Origin: Streptomyces tubercidicus | GTDB taxonomy: Bacteria; Actinomycetota; Actinomycetes; Streptomycetales; Streptomycetaceae | Direction: 5' to 3' | Assembly (NCBI RefSeq): GCF_027497495.1 | Contig: NZ_CP114205.1 | Span: 1,240,001-1,304,000 of the forward strand | Length of the DNA stretch: 64,000 nucleotides | Shown: positions 34,727 to 42,792 of the stretch, in pieces | Layout of the letters: each line of letters starts with the position of its first letter | Numbering within the stretch: the stretch's first letter is position 1 | Position numbers and translations under genes: made by a program | The notes under the pieces: model-generated | Databases searched by the model: none | The model's input: only the letters and a program-made list of their open reading frames with translations | What the model was told of the DNA's origin: nothing

Positions 34727-35140
34727 ATGTCCAGCGTCATCGATCAAGCCGTTCAGGCCCGCCTCATCGCGATCGCTCCCCGGTCGCAGGTCATTCCGGC
34801 GAGCCTGCGTTACGACCGCGCCGACCCCTTCGCGGTGCGGCTGGTCTTTCCGCCGGCCGCTTCGCTGGACGGCGCCGAGGTGACCTGGACGTTCGGGCGC
34901 GAACTGCTGGAGGAGGGCCTGCGCCGGCCCGCCGGGGCGGGCGACGTACAGATCTGGCCGTACGACGCCGATGCCGTGGTGGTGGAGTTCCACGCCGCCG
35001 GTGGCATGGCGGTGGTGCAGTTCGAGACGCAGGAGCTGAGCACCTTCCTGACCCGGACGTACGAGCTCGTCGCCCAGGGCGATGAGGCGCGCCATCTGGA
35101 CGTCGAGGCCGATCTGGCCGCCCTGTTGCGCGAGGCGTAA
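34727..35140 (+). CDS. SsgA-like sporulation/cell division protein (SALP)
   Basis: Member of the SsgA-like protein family (137 aa), found in morphologically complex actinomycetes, where SALPs guide peptidoglycan synthesis, septum placement and spore-wall maturation. Hallmarks: VIPASLRYDRADPFAVRLVF, the TWTFGRELLEEGLRRPAG block, GDVQIWPYDADAVVVEF, and LSTFLTRTYELV, aligning with SsgB over the full length. The start has AAGGGAG upstream. It shares 137-aa size and an identical plan with the second copy at 38.4 kb. Which SALP subtype (SsgC-G) it is cannot be settled by eye. Confidence 0.93.
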   Translation: MSSVIDQAVQARLIAIAPRSQVIPASLRYDRADPFAVRLVFPPAASLDGAEVTWTFGRELLEEGLRRPAGAGDVQIWPYDADAVVVEFHAAGGMAVVQFETQELSTFLTRTYELVAQGDEARHLDVEADLAALLREA

Positions 35141-35179
35141 ACCGTCACCACGCACTCCGCCCCGACAACTCCCCCTCCC

Positions 35180-35830
35180 TCACTCGGCCCCCGCGGCCAC
35201 CGTCCGCTCCACCCCGGCGGGCCCCGCCTGCCCCGCCCCGAAGAGATTCGCCAGATACTGATCCAGCAGTCGTAGCGCGGTCTCGGGGCTGTGCACCTCC
35301 AGCAGGACGTAGGTGGCGAGCCCCTCGGTCAGGCTGATCAGCAGCATCGCCTCGTCCTCGGTGGCGCGCTCCGGCGGCAGTTCGCCGCGTTCCGCCGCCA
35401 GCCGCAGCTGCTCGGCGAAGAAGGCGCGGAGCCGGGGGATGCCGTTCCTGGCCTCGGCGCGCAACTCCTCGTCATGGACCGCGCGGGCATAGTAGGCGGC
35501 GCTGACCAGCAGTCCGATGCGGCTCTTGTCGTCCAGCGGCAGCATGCCCGACAGACAGGCCCGCAGCACCTCATAGGGCGTCGGATCCTTGGCCAGTCCC
35601 TCGATGCGCTCCCGGATCCGTTCCCCGGCCAGCCGGTTGATGTGCTGGAGGGCGAAGAGCAGCATCTCGTCCCTGGTGCGGAAGTAGTGCTGGAGCCGGC
35701 CGAGCGAGATACCGGCCTCCGCGGCGACATCGCGCAGGCTCGTTCCGTCCAGGCCACGGCTGCCGGCGATCCGCCACAGCGCCTCGGAGATCTCCTGGCG
35801 CCTGGCTTCGTGGTCCACCTTCTTGGGCAC
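35180..35830 (-). CDS. TetR/AcrR family transcriptional regulator
   Basis: Repressor of 216 aa with BetI-like N-terminus: EARRQEISEALWRIAGSRGL, then GTSLRDVAAEAGISLGRLQH, YFRTRDEMLLFAL. The effector domain is helical. The gene is convergent with the first SsgA-like gene and divergent from the PH-domain pair; two perfect palindromes occupy the divergent promoter, so it most likely represses itself and the PH-domain operon. Confidence 0.92.
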   Translation of the reverse strand: MPKKVDHEARRQEISEALWRIAGSRGLDGTSLRDVAAEAGISLGRLQHYFRTRDEMLLFALQHINRLAGERIRERIEGLAKDPTPYEVLRACLSGMLPLDDKSRIGLLVSAAYYARAVHDEELRAEARNGIPRLRAFFAEQLRLAAERGELPPERATEDEAMLLISLTEGLATYVLLEVHSPETALRLLDQYLANLFGAGQAGPAGVERTVAAGAE

Positions 35831-35899
35831 GGATGACCTCCTTCGTACAGTGCGCGGTTCCCCGCGCGCGGAGTCGTTCCCGGGGAGCCGTTCCGCTTT

Positions 35900-35925
35900 T
35901 ACAAGTCGCTTGTACCGTTATAACG
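35900..35925. promoter_or_regulatory. Two adjacent perfect palindromes (TetR operator candidate)
   Basis: TACAAG-TCG-CTTGTA at 35900-35914 is a perfect 15-bp inverted repeat; CGTTATAACG at 35916-35925 is a perfect 10-bp palindrome one base further on. They lie 70 bp from the TetR start and 44 bp from the PH-domain gene start and include the only AT-rich, -10-like sequence in the region. Confidence 0.65.
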
Positions 35926-35968
35926 TATCGCTACTCAATACGCTTGACTTGGAAACCGGTGACCCCTC

Positions 35969-36487
35969 ATGCCCGAGTCCGCCGCCCCGCTGCTGCGACC
36001 ACCCCGCCACCGCGTCGATCCCCGGGCCCGCCGCTGGTGGACGCTCCAGGCGCTGCTCACTCTCAGCGGCCCGATGCTGCTGACCGCGATCACTCTCGCG
36101 GTGCTGTCCCTGCTCTTCTTCCCGGGCGCGCTGCCCTGGCTGGGCCCGTTGCTGCTGGTCGTGCTGGTGCTGCCGGCCCTCGGCTATCTCCTGGTGATGC
36201 CGCGGTGGCGGTACGCGGTGCACGCCTGGGAGCTGGGCGGCCGGGCGGTCTACGCGGCGGGCGGCTGGTTCTGGCAGAAGCGGCGGATCGCACCGCTGAG
36301 CCGGGTGCAGACGGTGGACACCGCGCGCGGGCCGCTCCAGCGGCGGTTCGGGCTGGCCACGGTGACCGTCACCACCGCCTCGACCGCGGGTGACATCAAG
36401 ATCGCCGGGCTGTCCGACGCGGACGCCGAGGAGCTGTCCCGGCTGATCGGGGAGGCCGCGCAGGACGTGCCGGGTGATGCCGCATGA
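35969..36487 (+). CDS. PH domain-containing membrane protein (YdbS-like)
   Basis: Small membrane protein (172 aa): two hydrophobic spans near residues 26-75, then one bacterial PH (bPH2) domain whose start is YAVHAWELGGRAVYAAGGWFW and which contains RIAPLSRVQTVDTARGPLQRRFGL and VTVTTASTAGDIKIAGL, the family core. The ATG at 35969 lacks an obvious ribosome site. Its stop overlaps the next start by ATGA, so the two are translationally coupled, as are YdbS/YdbT pairs elsewhere. Proposed roles in envelope stress or bacteriocin resistance exist for the family in Gram-positives; here the SsgA-like neighbours also suggest an envelope role. Confidence 0.88.
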   Translation: MPESAAPLLRPPRHRVDPRARRWWTLQALLTLSGPMLLTAITLAVLSLLFFPGALPWLGPLLLVVLVLPALGYLLVMPRWRYAVHAWELGGRAVYAAGGWFWQKRRIAPLSRVQTVDTARGPLQRRFGLATVTVTTASTAGDIKIAGLSDADAEELSRLIGEAAQDVPGDAA

Positions 36488-38142
36488 GCACCCCACAGGA
36501 GCACGGCGCGGCCGGCGTACCACCCGGAGCGCCCGCCGGATCCGGGCCCGTCGCCTCATCTGACACTCCCTCTGATGACGCCTCCTTCGAGGCGGCCCCG
36601 TGGCGGCGGCTGGATCCGCGCACCCTTCTGGTGCACTGCGGCTGGATGGCGGCGCCGTTCGGTTCGCTGGCGCTGACGGCGCTGGCCACCGGGGGCCGGA
36701 TCAGCGTCGAGGCCTGGATCACGCTCGCCGCCCTCACCGCCTCGTTCGCCGTCCTCACCACGCTCGGCCTCATCCGGTGGGCGCGTACGGACTTCCGTAT
36801 CACCGTGCCCCGGCCCGGCAGCGGACCGGGCGGCGCCTCCCCCACCTTCGATGTGCGGAGCGGGCTGCTGACCCGGCGGCTGCGCAGTGTGCCGCTGCAC
36901 CGGATCCGTACCGTCGATCTGACCGCGACACCGATCCACCGGGTGCTGGGCGTCACCGTATTGCGGGCCGGTACGGCGGGCTCGGGCGACGGCAGCAGTG
37001 AACTCTCCCTGGAGGCGCTCGCGGTCCCCGAAGCGGAGCGGCTGCGCGCGGAGCTGCTCGCCTACGCCGATGCCGAGGCGGTCGCGAACGACCCGGTGGT
37101 GGCCCGGATCAGCTGGCGCTGGCTGCGCTATGCGCCGCTCACCTTCTGGGTCATCGGCGGGGTGTTCGTGGTGGCCGGAGGGGCCTACCGGGCCCTGGAC
37201 GGCATCGGCATCGAGCCCTGGAAAATCGGCCTCGTCCAGCAGGCGTTCACCGAATTCGGTGCCAGTGCGCTCTGGCTGACGATCCCGGCGGCGCTGCTCG
37301 CCATCCTCGCGCTCGGTTCGGTCGGCGCGGTCGTCCTGTACGTCGAGAACTGGTGGAGCTACTGCCTGGAGTGGACCGACTCGCGCACGCTGCGGGTGCG
37401 GCGCGGGCTGCTCACCACCCGTGCGGTCACCATCGAACGGGTCCGGTTGCGCGGGGTGGTGCTGCGCGAACCGCTGCTGCTGCGGGCCGGCGGCGGGGCG
37501 CTGGTGCGTGCGGTGGCGGGTGGTCTGGGTAACCGCGAGGAGAACCGCAAGCGCAGCGGGCTGCTGCCGCCGGCGCCCCGCGCGGAGGCACTGCGGGTGG
37601 CGGGCGGCGCACTGCGCTCGCCCTTCCCGGGAAGCGCGGCACCGGCGGAACTGACCCCGCACCCCCGGGTCGCCCTGCGCCGGCGCCGGGTGCGCGGTCT
37701 GCTGTTCGTGGTCCTGCCGGGTACCGCCGTTCTCGCCGGTCTCGGCGCGGCGTTCACTCCGGTCCTGCTGCACTGCGCCTGGATCTACGCACTGGTCGCC
37801 ACGGCGCTGACGCTGTGGCTGGCCCGGGACGCCTACCGCAATCTGGGACACGGTCTCGACGGCCCGTATCTGGTCGCCCGCTCGGGCACCTTCAGCCGTG
37901 ACACCGTCGCCCTCCAGCGCGAGGCCATCGCCGCCTGGACGTTCTCGACCTCGCCGTTCACCCGCCGGGCCGGTCTGGTCACGCTCACCGCGGCGGTCGC
38001 GGCGGGCGAGGACGGCTACCGCATCCCGGACCTCCCGGCCGCCGACGCCCCCGCCCTCGCCTCGACGGCGGCGCCGGGGATCCTGGACGAGTTCCTGGTG
38101 TACCCGGGGGCGGAAGCCCTTCCGGGACAGCGGCTTCCGTAG
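36484..38142 (+). CDS. PH domain-containing membrane protein (YdbT-like)
   Basis: Large partner of the preceding gene (552 aa). Several bPH2 modules separated by paired membrane spans: the first around FDVRSGLLTRRLRSVPLHRI and RTVDLTATPIHRVLGVTVL, the second around SRTLRVRRGLLTTRAVTIER, the third around GPYLVARSGTFSRDTVALQR. Spans are predicted near residues 55-95, 220-240, 255-285 and 395-440. The N-terminal 35 residues are a disordered Pro/Ser/Ala stretch. It starts within the stop of the upstream gene (ATGA). Function unknown; coupling implies a two-protein membrane complex. Confidence 0.88.
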   Translation: MSTPQEHGAAGVPPGAPAGSGPVASSDTPSDDASFEAAPWRRLDPRTLLVHCGWMAAPFGSLALTALATGGRISVEAWITLAALTASFAVLTTLGLIRWARTDFRITVPRPGSGPGGASPTFDVRSGLLTRRLRSVPLHRIRTVDLTATPIHRVLGVTVLRAGTAGSGDGSSELSLEALAVPEAERLRAELLAYADAEAVANDPVVARISWRWLRYAPLTFWVIGGVFVVAGGAYRALDGIGIEPWKIGLVQQAFTEFGASALWLTIPAALLAILALGSVGAVVLYVENWWSYCLEWTDSRTLRVRRGLLTTRAVTIERVRLRGVVLREPLLLRAGGGALVRAVAGGLGNREENRKRSGLLPPAPRAEALRVAGGALRSPFPGSAAPAELTPHPRVALRRRRVRGLLFVVLPGTAVLAGLGAAFTPVLLHCAWIYALVATALTLWLARDAYRNLGHGLDGPYLVARSGTFSRDTVALQREAIAAWTFSTSPFTRRAGLVTLTAAVAAGEDGYRIPDLPAADAPALASTAAPGILDEFLVYPGAEALPGQRLP

Positions 38143-38388
38143 CGGGCGGGGCGTTTCGCACGAGAACGTGCGGCGTCTGCCGGGGAGTTGAGCCACCGGG
38201 CAGCGGCCCGTCCATCGAGCCATCGAGGCGGGCCGCATGACCTGCGCACACGCCATGACCCGGCACGAAGCCACCAGCACCGCAACATGAGATACCTCAC
38301 ACCCATGTCGCGTGCACTACGAGGCCGGGCACGCCGTCCTACTGGACGAACCTTTGCCCAGGATCCGACACCGTGAGGGAGCAGCGCG

Positions 38389-38802
38389 ATGGACCCCGTC
38401 ATCGACCAAGCCGTCCAGGTCCGTCTCATCGCCACCACCCCCGGCCCACACGCGGTCCCCGCGGTGCTGCAGTATCAGCCCGCCGACCCGCTGGCGGTGC
38501 GGATGTCCTTTCCGCCGGAGATCTCCCTGGACGGCTCGACGGTGGACTGGGCGTTCGCCCGCGAACTGCTCGACGAGGGGCTGCGGGTGCCGGCCGGGCG
38601 GGGCGATGTGCGGGTGCGGCCGTCCGGTCCGGACCGCACGGTGATGGAGTTCCACGCGGACGAGGGCATCGCCATGGTCCAGTTGCAGACCGAGGACGTA
38701 CGGCGGTTCCTCGTCCGCTCCTACGCGGCCGTGCCCGCGGGCGCCGAGCCGGCCTACCTCGGCCTGGAGCGCGGTCTCGCGGAGCTGTTCGGCGCGGCGT
38801 GA
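38389..38802 (+). CDS. SsgA-like sporulation/cell division protein (SALP), second copy
   Basis: Second SALP of the window, also 137 aa. Conserved blocks: VIDQAVQVRLIATTPGPHAV, LQYQPADPLAVRMSFPPE, WAFARELLDEGLRVPAGRGD, VMEFHADEGIAMVQLQTED and FLVRSYAAVP. It is clearly related to the copy at 34.7 kb, sharing the N-terminal VIDQAVQ.RLIA motif not typical of SsgB, so the two may be products of a local duplication later separated by the TetR/PH genes. The ATG has GAGGGAGC upstream. The 246-bp gap before it shows no gene or repeat I can support. A strong bidirectional hairpin follows. Confidence 0.93.
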   Translation: MDPVIDQAVQVRLIATTPGPHAVPAVLQYQPADPLAVRMSFPPEISLDGSTVDWAFARELLDEGLRVPAGRGDVRVRPSGPDRTVMEFHADEGIAMVQLQTEDVRRFLVRSYAAVPAGAEPAYLGLERGLAELFGAA

Positions 38803-38863
38803 GCGGGGGCCGGAGCGGGGGCAAGGGCGGGGGCGGCGGCACTGTCGCCCCCTGAGGCGGGTA

Positions 38864-38908
38864 CGCAGAAGTCCCGCCCTCCGGGAGGGGGAGGACGGGA
38901 CTTCTGCG
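38864..38908. terminator. Bidirectional hairpin SALP / deacetylase
   Basis: CGCAGAAGTCCCG pairs with CGGGACTTCTGCG, with an inner CCTCC/GGAGG continuation. It lies between the convergent SsgA-like and deacetylase genes. Confidence 0.85.
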
Positions 38909-38916
38909 GCCAATGC

Positions 38917-39684
38917 CTAGCGCTTCGGGAAGCCGAAGCCGTACCCCTGCTGCTTCATCCACGGCAGCAGCCGCTTCAGCGCCTCGACGGTCCGGGAGCG
39001 GTCGCCGCCGCCGTCGTGGAACAGGACGGTCGGGCCGTTGGGGAGTTCATTGCGCACCGTCGCGTCGATCGACTCGACGCTGCCGCCCTCGAAGTCCTTG
39101 CTGTCGACGTTCCAGCCCAGCGGTCGCATGCCGTGGTCCGCGGCCAGCTTCCGGCTGTAGGGCGTGAAGGCGCCGCCGGGGGCGCGGTAGTACTCGACCT
39201 GTGTGCCGCCCGCAGCGTCCTCGATCATCCTCTGCGCGTCGAGTATCTCCTTCTTCTGGTAGCTCTCCGACTCGCTGGCCATACCGGTGTTGTGGGTGAT
39301 GGTGTGGTCACAGAGCTTGTGGCCCGCGGCCACCACCCGCTTGACGAGGTCGGGGTGCGCCTTGGCCTGCGGGCCGACCATGCAGAAGACCGCCTTGACG
39401 TTCTGTTCCTTCAGCACGTCCAGGGCCCTCGGGGTCCAGACCGGGTCCGGGCCGTCGTCGATGGTGATGTTCAGGCTGCGGCCGGGGCGGTCCGAGGCGT
39501 GCACGATGGAGGGGTCGACCGGTGCGACGGCCCGGGGCGCCTTCTTGGGCTGCTGGGCGTTGTCCGCCGCGCTGGAGTCCGAGCCGGCTCCGGAGAAGAT
39601 CAGCGTCCCCGCGACCGCCAGTGACACCACCGCTGCCGCGGTCACCCCGATGATCCCGCCCTCTTTACCGATGCCCCGTGCCAT
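38917..39684 (-). CDS. Polysaccharide deacetylase (NodB homology), membrane-anchored/secreted
   Basis: Carbohydrate esterase family 4 enzyme (255 aa) that removes acetyl groups from peptidoglycan or chitin-like polymers outside the membrane. An N-terminal signal anchor (IIGVTAAAVVSLAVAGTLIF) precedes a linker and the NodB domain: NITIDDGPDPVW (catalytic base and metal Asp), CDHTITHNTGM (two metal His), YRAPGGAFTPYSRK, LGWNVDSKDFEGG and VLFHDGGGDRSRTVEALKR (catalytic His). All active-site residues are present. The start at 39684 is chosen because the upstream extension is Arg-rich. Neighbouring SALPs make a role in wall remodelling attractive. Confidence 0.92.
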   Translation of the reverse strand: MARGIGKEGGIIGVTAAAVVSLAVAGTLIFSGAGSDSSAADNAQQPKKAPRAVAPVDPSIVHASDRPGRSLNITIDDGPDPVWTPRALDVLKEQNVKAVFCMVGPQAKAHPDLVKRVVAAGHKLCDHTITHNTGMASESESYQKKEILDAQRMIEDAAGGTQVEYYRAPGGAFTPYSRKLAADHGMRPLGWNVDSKDFEGGSVESIDATVRNELPNGPTVLFHDGGGDRSRTVEALKRLLPWMKQQGYGFGFPKR

Positions 39685-39837
39685 CCCGAATTCCCGTCCC
39701 TCGTACCGTGCTCGTGTGCGTTCCGACCGACGGCGGGTGTGGTCACACCCGCCGCCCTGCACTACGAGAGATGCGCCAGGGACCGGGAAGGCTGCCTCTG
39801 TTACCGATCCATCACGAAACTTATTGATACTGGACCC

Positions 39838-40545
39838 ATGCCACGTGTACTTCTGATCGAGGACGACGCCGCCGTACGGGACGGAGTGACCCTCGCGCTA
39901 CGGCGGCGCGGCCATGAAGTGGCCGCCGCGGCCAGCGGCGAGGAGGGGCTCAAGGTCCTGCCGGGCTTCCGTCCGGACATCGTGCTGCTGGATCTGATGC
40001 TCCCCGGCAAGGACGGCTTCGAGGTGTGCCGGCTGATCCGTGCCGAACGGCAACTGCCGATCATCATGCTCACCGCCCGCGGCGACGACCTCGACGTGGT
40101 GCTCGGCCTGGAGGCCGGGGCCGACGACTACATCGTCAAACCGGCCCGTGGTGAGGTCCTCGAAGCCCGCATCCGTGCGGTGCTGCGCCGTACCGCGCTG
40201 CCGGCCGAGGGCACCCCGGCCGCCGCCGAGCCGGGCCCGGCCCCGGTCGAGACCTACGGCGAACTGGCCATAGACCGCGCCGGCCTGGTGGTCGGCAAGG
40301 GCGGCCAGGATCTGGCGCTGGCCCCCTCGGAGATGAAGCTGCTGCTGTTCCTGTCCGCCACCCCGGGTCAGGTCTTCAGCCGCCAGCAGCTGCTGGAGCA
40401 GGTGTGGGAGCACAGCTACCACGGCGATGCGCGGCTGGTCGACGCCTGTGTCATGCGGCTGCGGACGAAGATAGAGGACACCCCGCGCAGCCCCCGTTAC
40501 GTCCAGACCGTGCGTGGCTTCGGCTACCGCTTCGGGCCCCTGTGA
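39838..40545 (+). CDS. OmpR-family response regulator
   Basis: DNA-binding response regulator of 235 aa. Receiver: acidic pair Asp9/Asp10, phospho-acceptor Asp52 in VLLDLMLPGKDG, Thr79 in MLTARGDD, Lys101 in IVKPARG. Winged helix from about 145: LALAPSEMKLLLFLSATPGQ, VFSRQQLLEQVWEHSYHGDA, RLVDACVMRLRTKIED and the wing YVQTVRGFGYRF. Closest remembered relatives are AfsQ1- and CseB-type regulators. GATACT ends six nt before the ATG, so the transcript may be leaderless. It is coupled to the histidine kinase by a GTGA overlap. Confidence 0.93.
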   Translation: MPRVLLIEDDAAVRDGVTLALRRRGHEVAAAASGEEGLKVLPGFRPDIVLLDLMLPGKDGFEVCRLIRAERQLPIIMLTARGDDLDVVLGLEAGADDYIVKPARGEVLEARIRAVLRRTALPAEGTPAAAEPGPAPVETYGELAIDRAGLVVGKGGQDLALAPSEMKLLLFLSATPGQVFSRQQLLEQVWEHSYHGDARLVDACVMRLRTKIEDTPRSPRYVQTVRGFGYRFGPL

Positions 40546-42140
40546 AGCGCCCCCGCCGCTGGGCGGCCCTTCCCCGCCTCGGGCGCGGGAACCCCCAGCT
40601 GCTGCGTGGGCTGCGGGCCCGGCTCGTCGTGGGATTCCTGGTGGTGGCCGCCGTCAGTGCGCTGACCACCACACTGCTGACCTACCAGGAGGCCCGCAAC
40701 GCGATCCTCCAGCGCTCCCAGGACATCGCCGTCAACGATTTGCGGGCGCAGGTCAATTCGCTGGCTCCGGAGCTCCCGGTGCCGCCGACCAAGGCCGACC
40801 TGGAGTCCTTCCGGAGCCAGCTGGAGCGCTCCGGGACGTCCCGCGCCTGGGACATCTCCGTGCACTACCGCGGCGTGGGGAACCGCTCCAGCGGGGGGCT
40901 GCCGCCCCACTTCGTCTTCCCGGCCGGCCTCAGGGAGTCGGTGGAGAAGCGCCATGTGCCGGTCTTCCAGCGCGTGGCCCGCGACGGCAGTCCCTCGCTG
41001 CTGATCGGGATGCCGGTGCGGCAGACCGACGGCACGGCTTCCGCGCTGTCCGTCTACGCCAGACTGCCGCTGGACGCCGAGGAGGGCAATGTCGAGGCGC
41101 TGGTGAGCGCCGCCCAGCGGGGCGCGCTGCCGGTGCTGGTGCTGACCGTGATCCCGGCGCTGCTCGCCGCGCGCGGGGTGCTCCGGCCCGTACGGGGGCT
41201 GCGGCAGGCCGCCGGGCGGATCGCCGAGGGCAAGCTGGACACCCGGCTGGAGGTCAAGGGCGCCGATGAACTCGCCGATCTCTCCCGGACGTTCAATGAC
41301 ATGGCGGCCCGGCTGGAGGAGAGCATGGCCGAGCTGCGCCGGCTGGAGTCCAATGCCCGGCGGTTCGCGGCCGATGTCTCACACGAGCTGCGGACGCCGC
41401 TCGCGGCGATGTCAGCGGTCACCGATGTGCTCGACGAGGACGCCGACTCCCTCGACCCCGACACCGCCTCCGCGGTCCGGCTGATCAGCCAGGAGACCGG
41501 GAAGCTGGCGCGGATGGTGGAGGATCTGATGGAGGTCTCGCGGTTCGACGCGGGGGCCGCGGCGCTCCATCTCGACGAGGTGGACGTCGCCGAGACCATC
41601 CGTAAGACCCTGCAGGCCAGGGCCTGGCAGAAGCGGGTGGCGACGGACCTGCCGGCCGACGTACGGGCCCGGCTCGATCCGCGGCGGCTCGATGTGGTGG
41701 TCGCCAACCTGGTCGGCAACGCCCTGCACCACGGCGGCGAGCCGGTCCGGGTGCGGCTGCACGCCCCGGAGCCGGGCGCGGACCGGCTGCTGATCGAGAT
41801 CTCCGACAGCGGCCCCGGTATCGACCCCGAGGTCCTGCCGCATGTCTTCGAGCGCTTCTACAAGGCGGACTCCGCCCGCGCCCGTTCGGAGGGCAGCGGC
41901 CTGGGGCTGGCCATCGCGATGGAGAACGTACGGTTGCACGGCGGCGTCATGCGCGCCGCCAACTCCCCGGAGGGCGGTGCGGTGTTCACGGTGGATCTGC
42001 CGCTGCGCCAGGGCGAGACCCCCACGCGGGCGGCCGAGGGGGCGGCCGACCCGCCGGACGGCGACCGGGCGGCCGGGGAGACCGCGGACGGGGACCGGGA
42101 CGGCGCAGGTCCCGAGGCCGGGAAGGAGAACCACGTATGA
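40542..42140 (+). CDS. Sensor histidine kinase
   Basis: Membrane sensor kinase (532 aa). Span 1 near residues 28-45 (LVVGFLVVAAVSALTTTLL), extracytoplasmic sensor about 46-190, span 2 near 195-210, HAMP from about 212, H-box with His281 in FAADVSHELRTPLAAMSAV, N-box VVANLVGNALHHGG, G1 ISDSGPGIDP, F-box VFERFYKADSAR, G2 SGLGLAIAMENVRLHGG. The GTG start overlaps the regulator stop (GTGA), and its own stop overlaps the lipoprotein start (ATGA). The C-terminal 45 residues are an acidic disordered tail. Signal unknown; the lipoprotein may feed into sensing. Confidence 0.93.
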   Translation: MKRPRRWAALPRLGRGNPQLLRGLRARLVVGFLVVAAVSALTTTLLTYQEARNAILQRSQDIAVNDLRAQVNSLAPELPVPPTKADLESFRSQLERSGTSRAWDISVHYRGVGNRSSGGLPPHFVFPAGLRESVEKRHVPVFQRVARDGSPSLLIGMPVRQTDGTASALSVYARLPLDAEEGNVEALVSAAQRGALPVLVLTVIPALLAARGVLRPVRGLRQAAGRIAEGKLDTRLEVKGADELADLSRTFNDMAARLEESMAELRRLESNARRFAADVSHELRTPLAAMSAVTDVLDEDADSLDPDTASAVRLISQETGKLARMVEDLMEVSRFDAGAAALHLDEVDVAETIRKTLQARAWQKRVATDLPADVRARLDPRRLDVVVANLVGNALHHGGEPVRVRLHAPEPGADRLLIEISDSGPGIDPEVLPHVFERFYKADSARARSEGSGLGLAIAMENVRLHGGVMRAANSPEGGAVFTVDLPLRQGETPTRAAEGAADPPDGDRAAGETADGDRDGAGPEAGKENHV

Positions 42141-42781
42141 GCGCGACGAACGCCCCGAAGGCCCGGCGCACGGGGCGGGCCCGGCGGCTCGTCCTGGGCG
42201 GCGCCCTCACCGGGGCGCTGACCGTCACCCTCTCCGGGGTACTGGCCGGCTGCGGTATCGCCCCGACCGATGTCATCGACGCCGGTGAACCCGCCACCGG
42301 TGTGAAGTCGCCGGGCCGGCGCGAGGCCGGCATCCAGCTGTTCTTCTACGGTCCCTCGGGGCTGCGCTCCGCGACCCGGCCGACGAAGGGGACGGTGGAT
42401 CCGCAGACGGCCCTCGACGTGCTCATGAAGGGTCCGAACCACGCGGAGCGGATGCGCGGCCTGACCAGTGTGCTGCCGAAGCTCCTCGCGCCGCCGACCG
42501 TTGAGACCTTCAAGGGTGCCGTGCTGATCACCCTTCCGGTGGCCATCGAACGGCTGGACTCCCCCTCGCTGAACCAGCTGGTGTGCACCGCGGCCAATGC
42601 CCGGGTGCCCGGGGACATGCCGGCGGAGAAGGTCACCGTGAAGCTGAAGCACGGGGACGACGAGATCGGCCCCATGGTGTGCGGCGGGGACAACGCCTTT
42701 CCCGTCATCAAACCGAGCCCGAACCGTCCCGAACCGTCCGGCCCGTCCGGCTCCGGCGAGACGGCCGGCCCGACGGGCTGA
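42137..42781 (+). CDS. Lipoprotein coupled to two-component system (GerMN-like)
   Basis: Membrane-anchored lipoprotein of 214 aa. The lipobox is LAGC near residue 38 after a basic, hydrophobic leader. The exported part has IQLFFYGPSGLRSATRP, a DPQTALDVLMKGPNHAERMRG-type segment and VLITLPVAIERLDSPSLNQL, a pattern reminiscent of the GerMN domain found in LpqB-type lipoproteins, but the C-terminal propeller of LpqB is absent. Overlap with the kinase stop (ATGA) shows coupled translation, an arrangement like MtrAB-LpqB or CseA-CseBC where a lipoprotein modulates the sensor. The Pro/Ser tail is low complexity. Confidence 0.85.
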   Translation: MSATNAPKARRTGRARRLVLGGALTGALTVTLSGVLAGCGIAPTDVIDAGEPATGVKSPGRREAGIQLFFYGPSGLRSATRPTKGTVDPQTALDVLMKGPNHAERMRGLTSVLPKLLAPPTVETFKGAVLITLPVAIERLDSPSLNQLVCTAANARVPGDMPAEKVTVKLKHGDDEIGPMVCGGDNAFPVIKPSPNRPEPSGPSGSGETAGPTG

Positions 42782-42792
42782 CCCGCCCCGGT

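Noticed and set aside
38288..38299. TGAG-N4-CTCA inverted repeat before the second SsgA-like gene
   Set aside because: Only 4-bp arms; too short to support as an operator.
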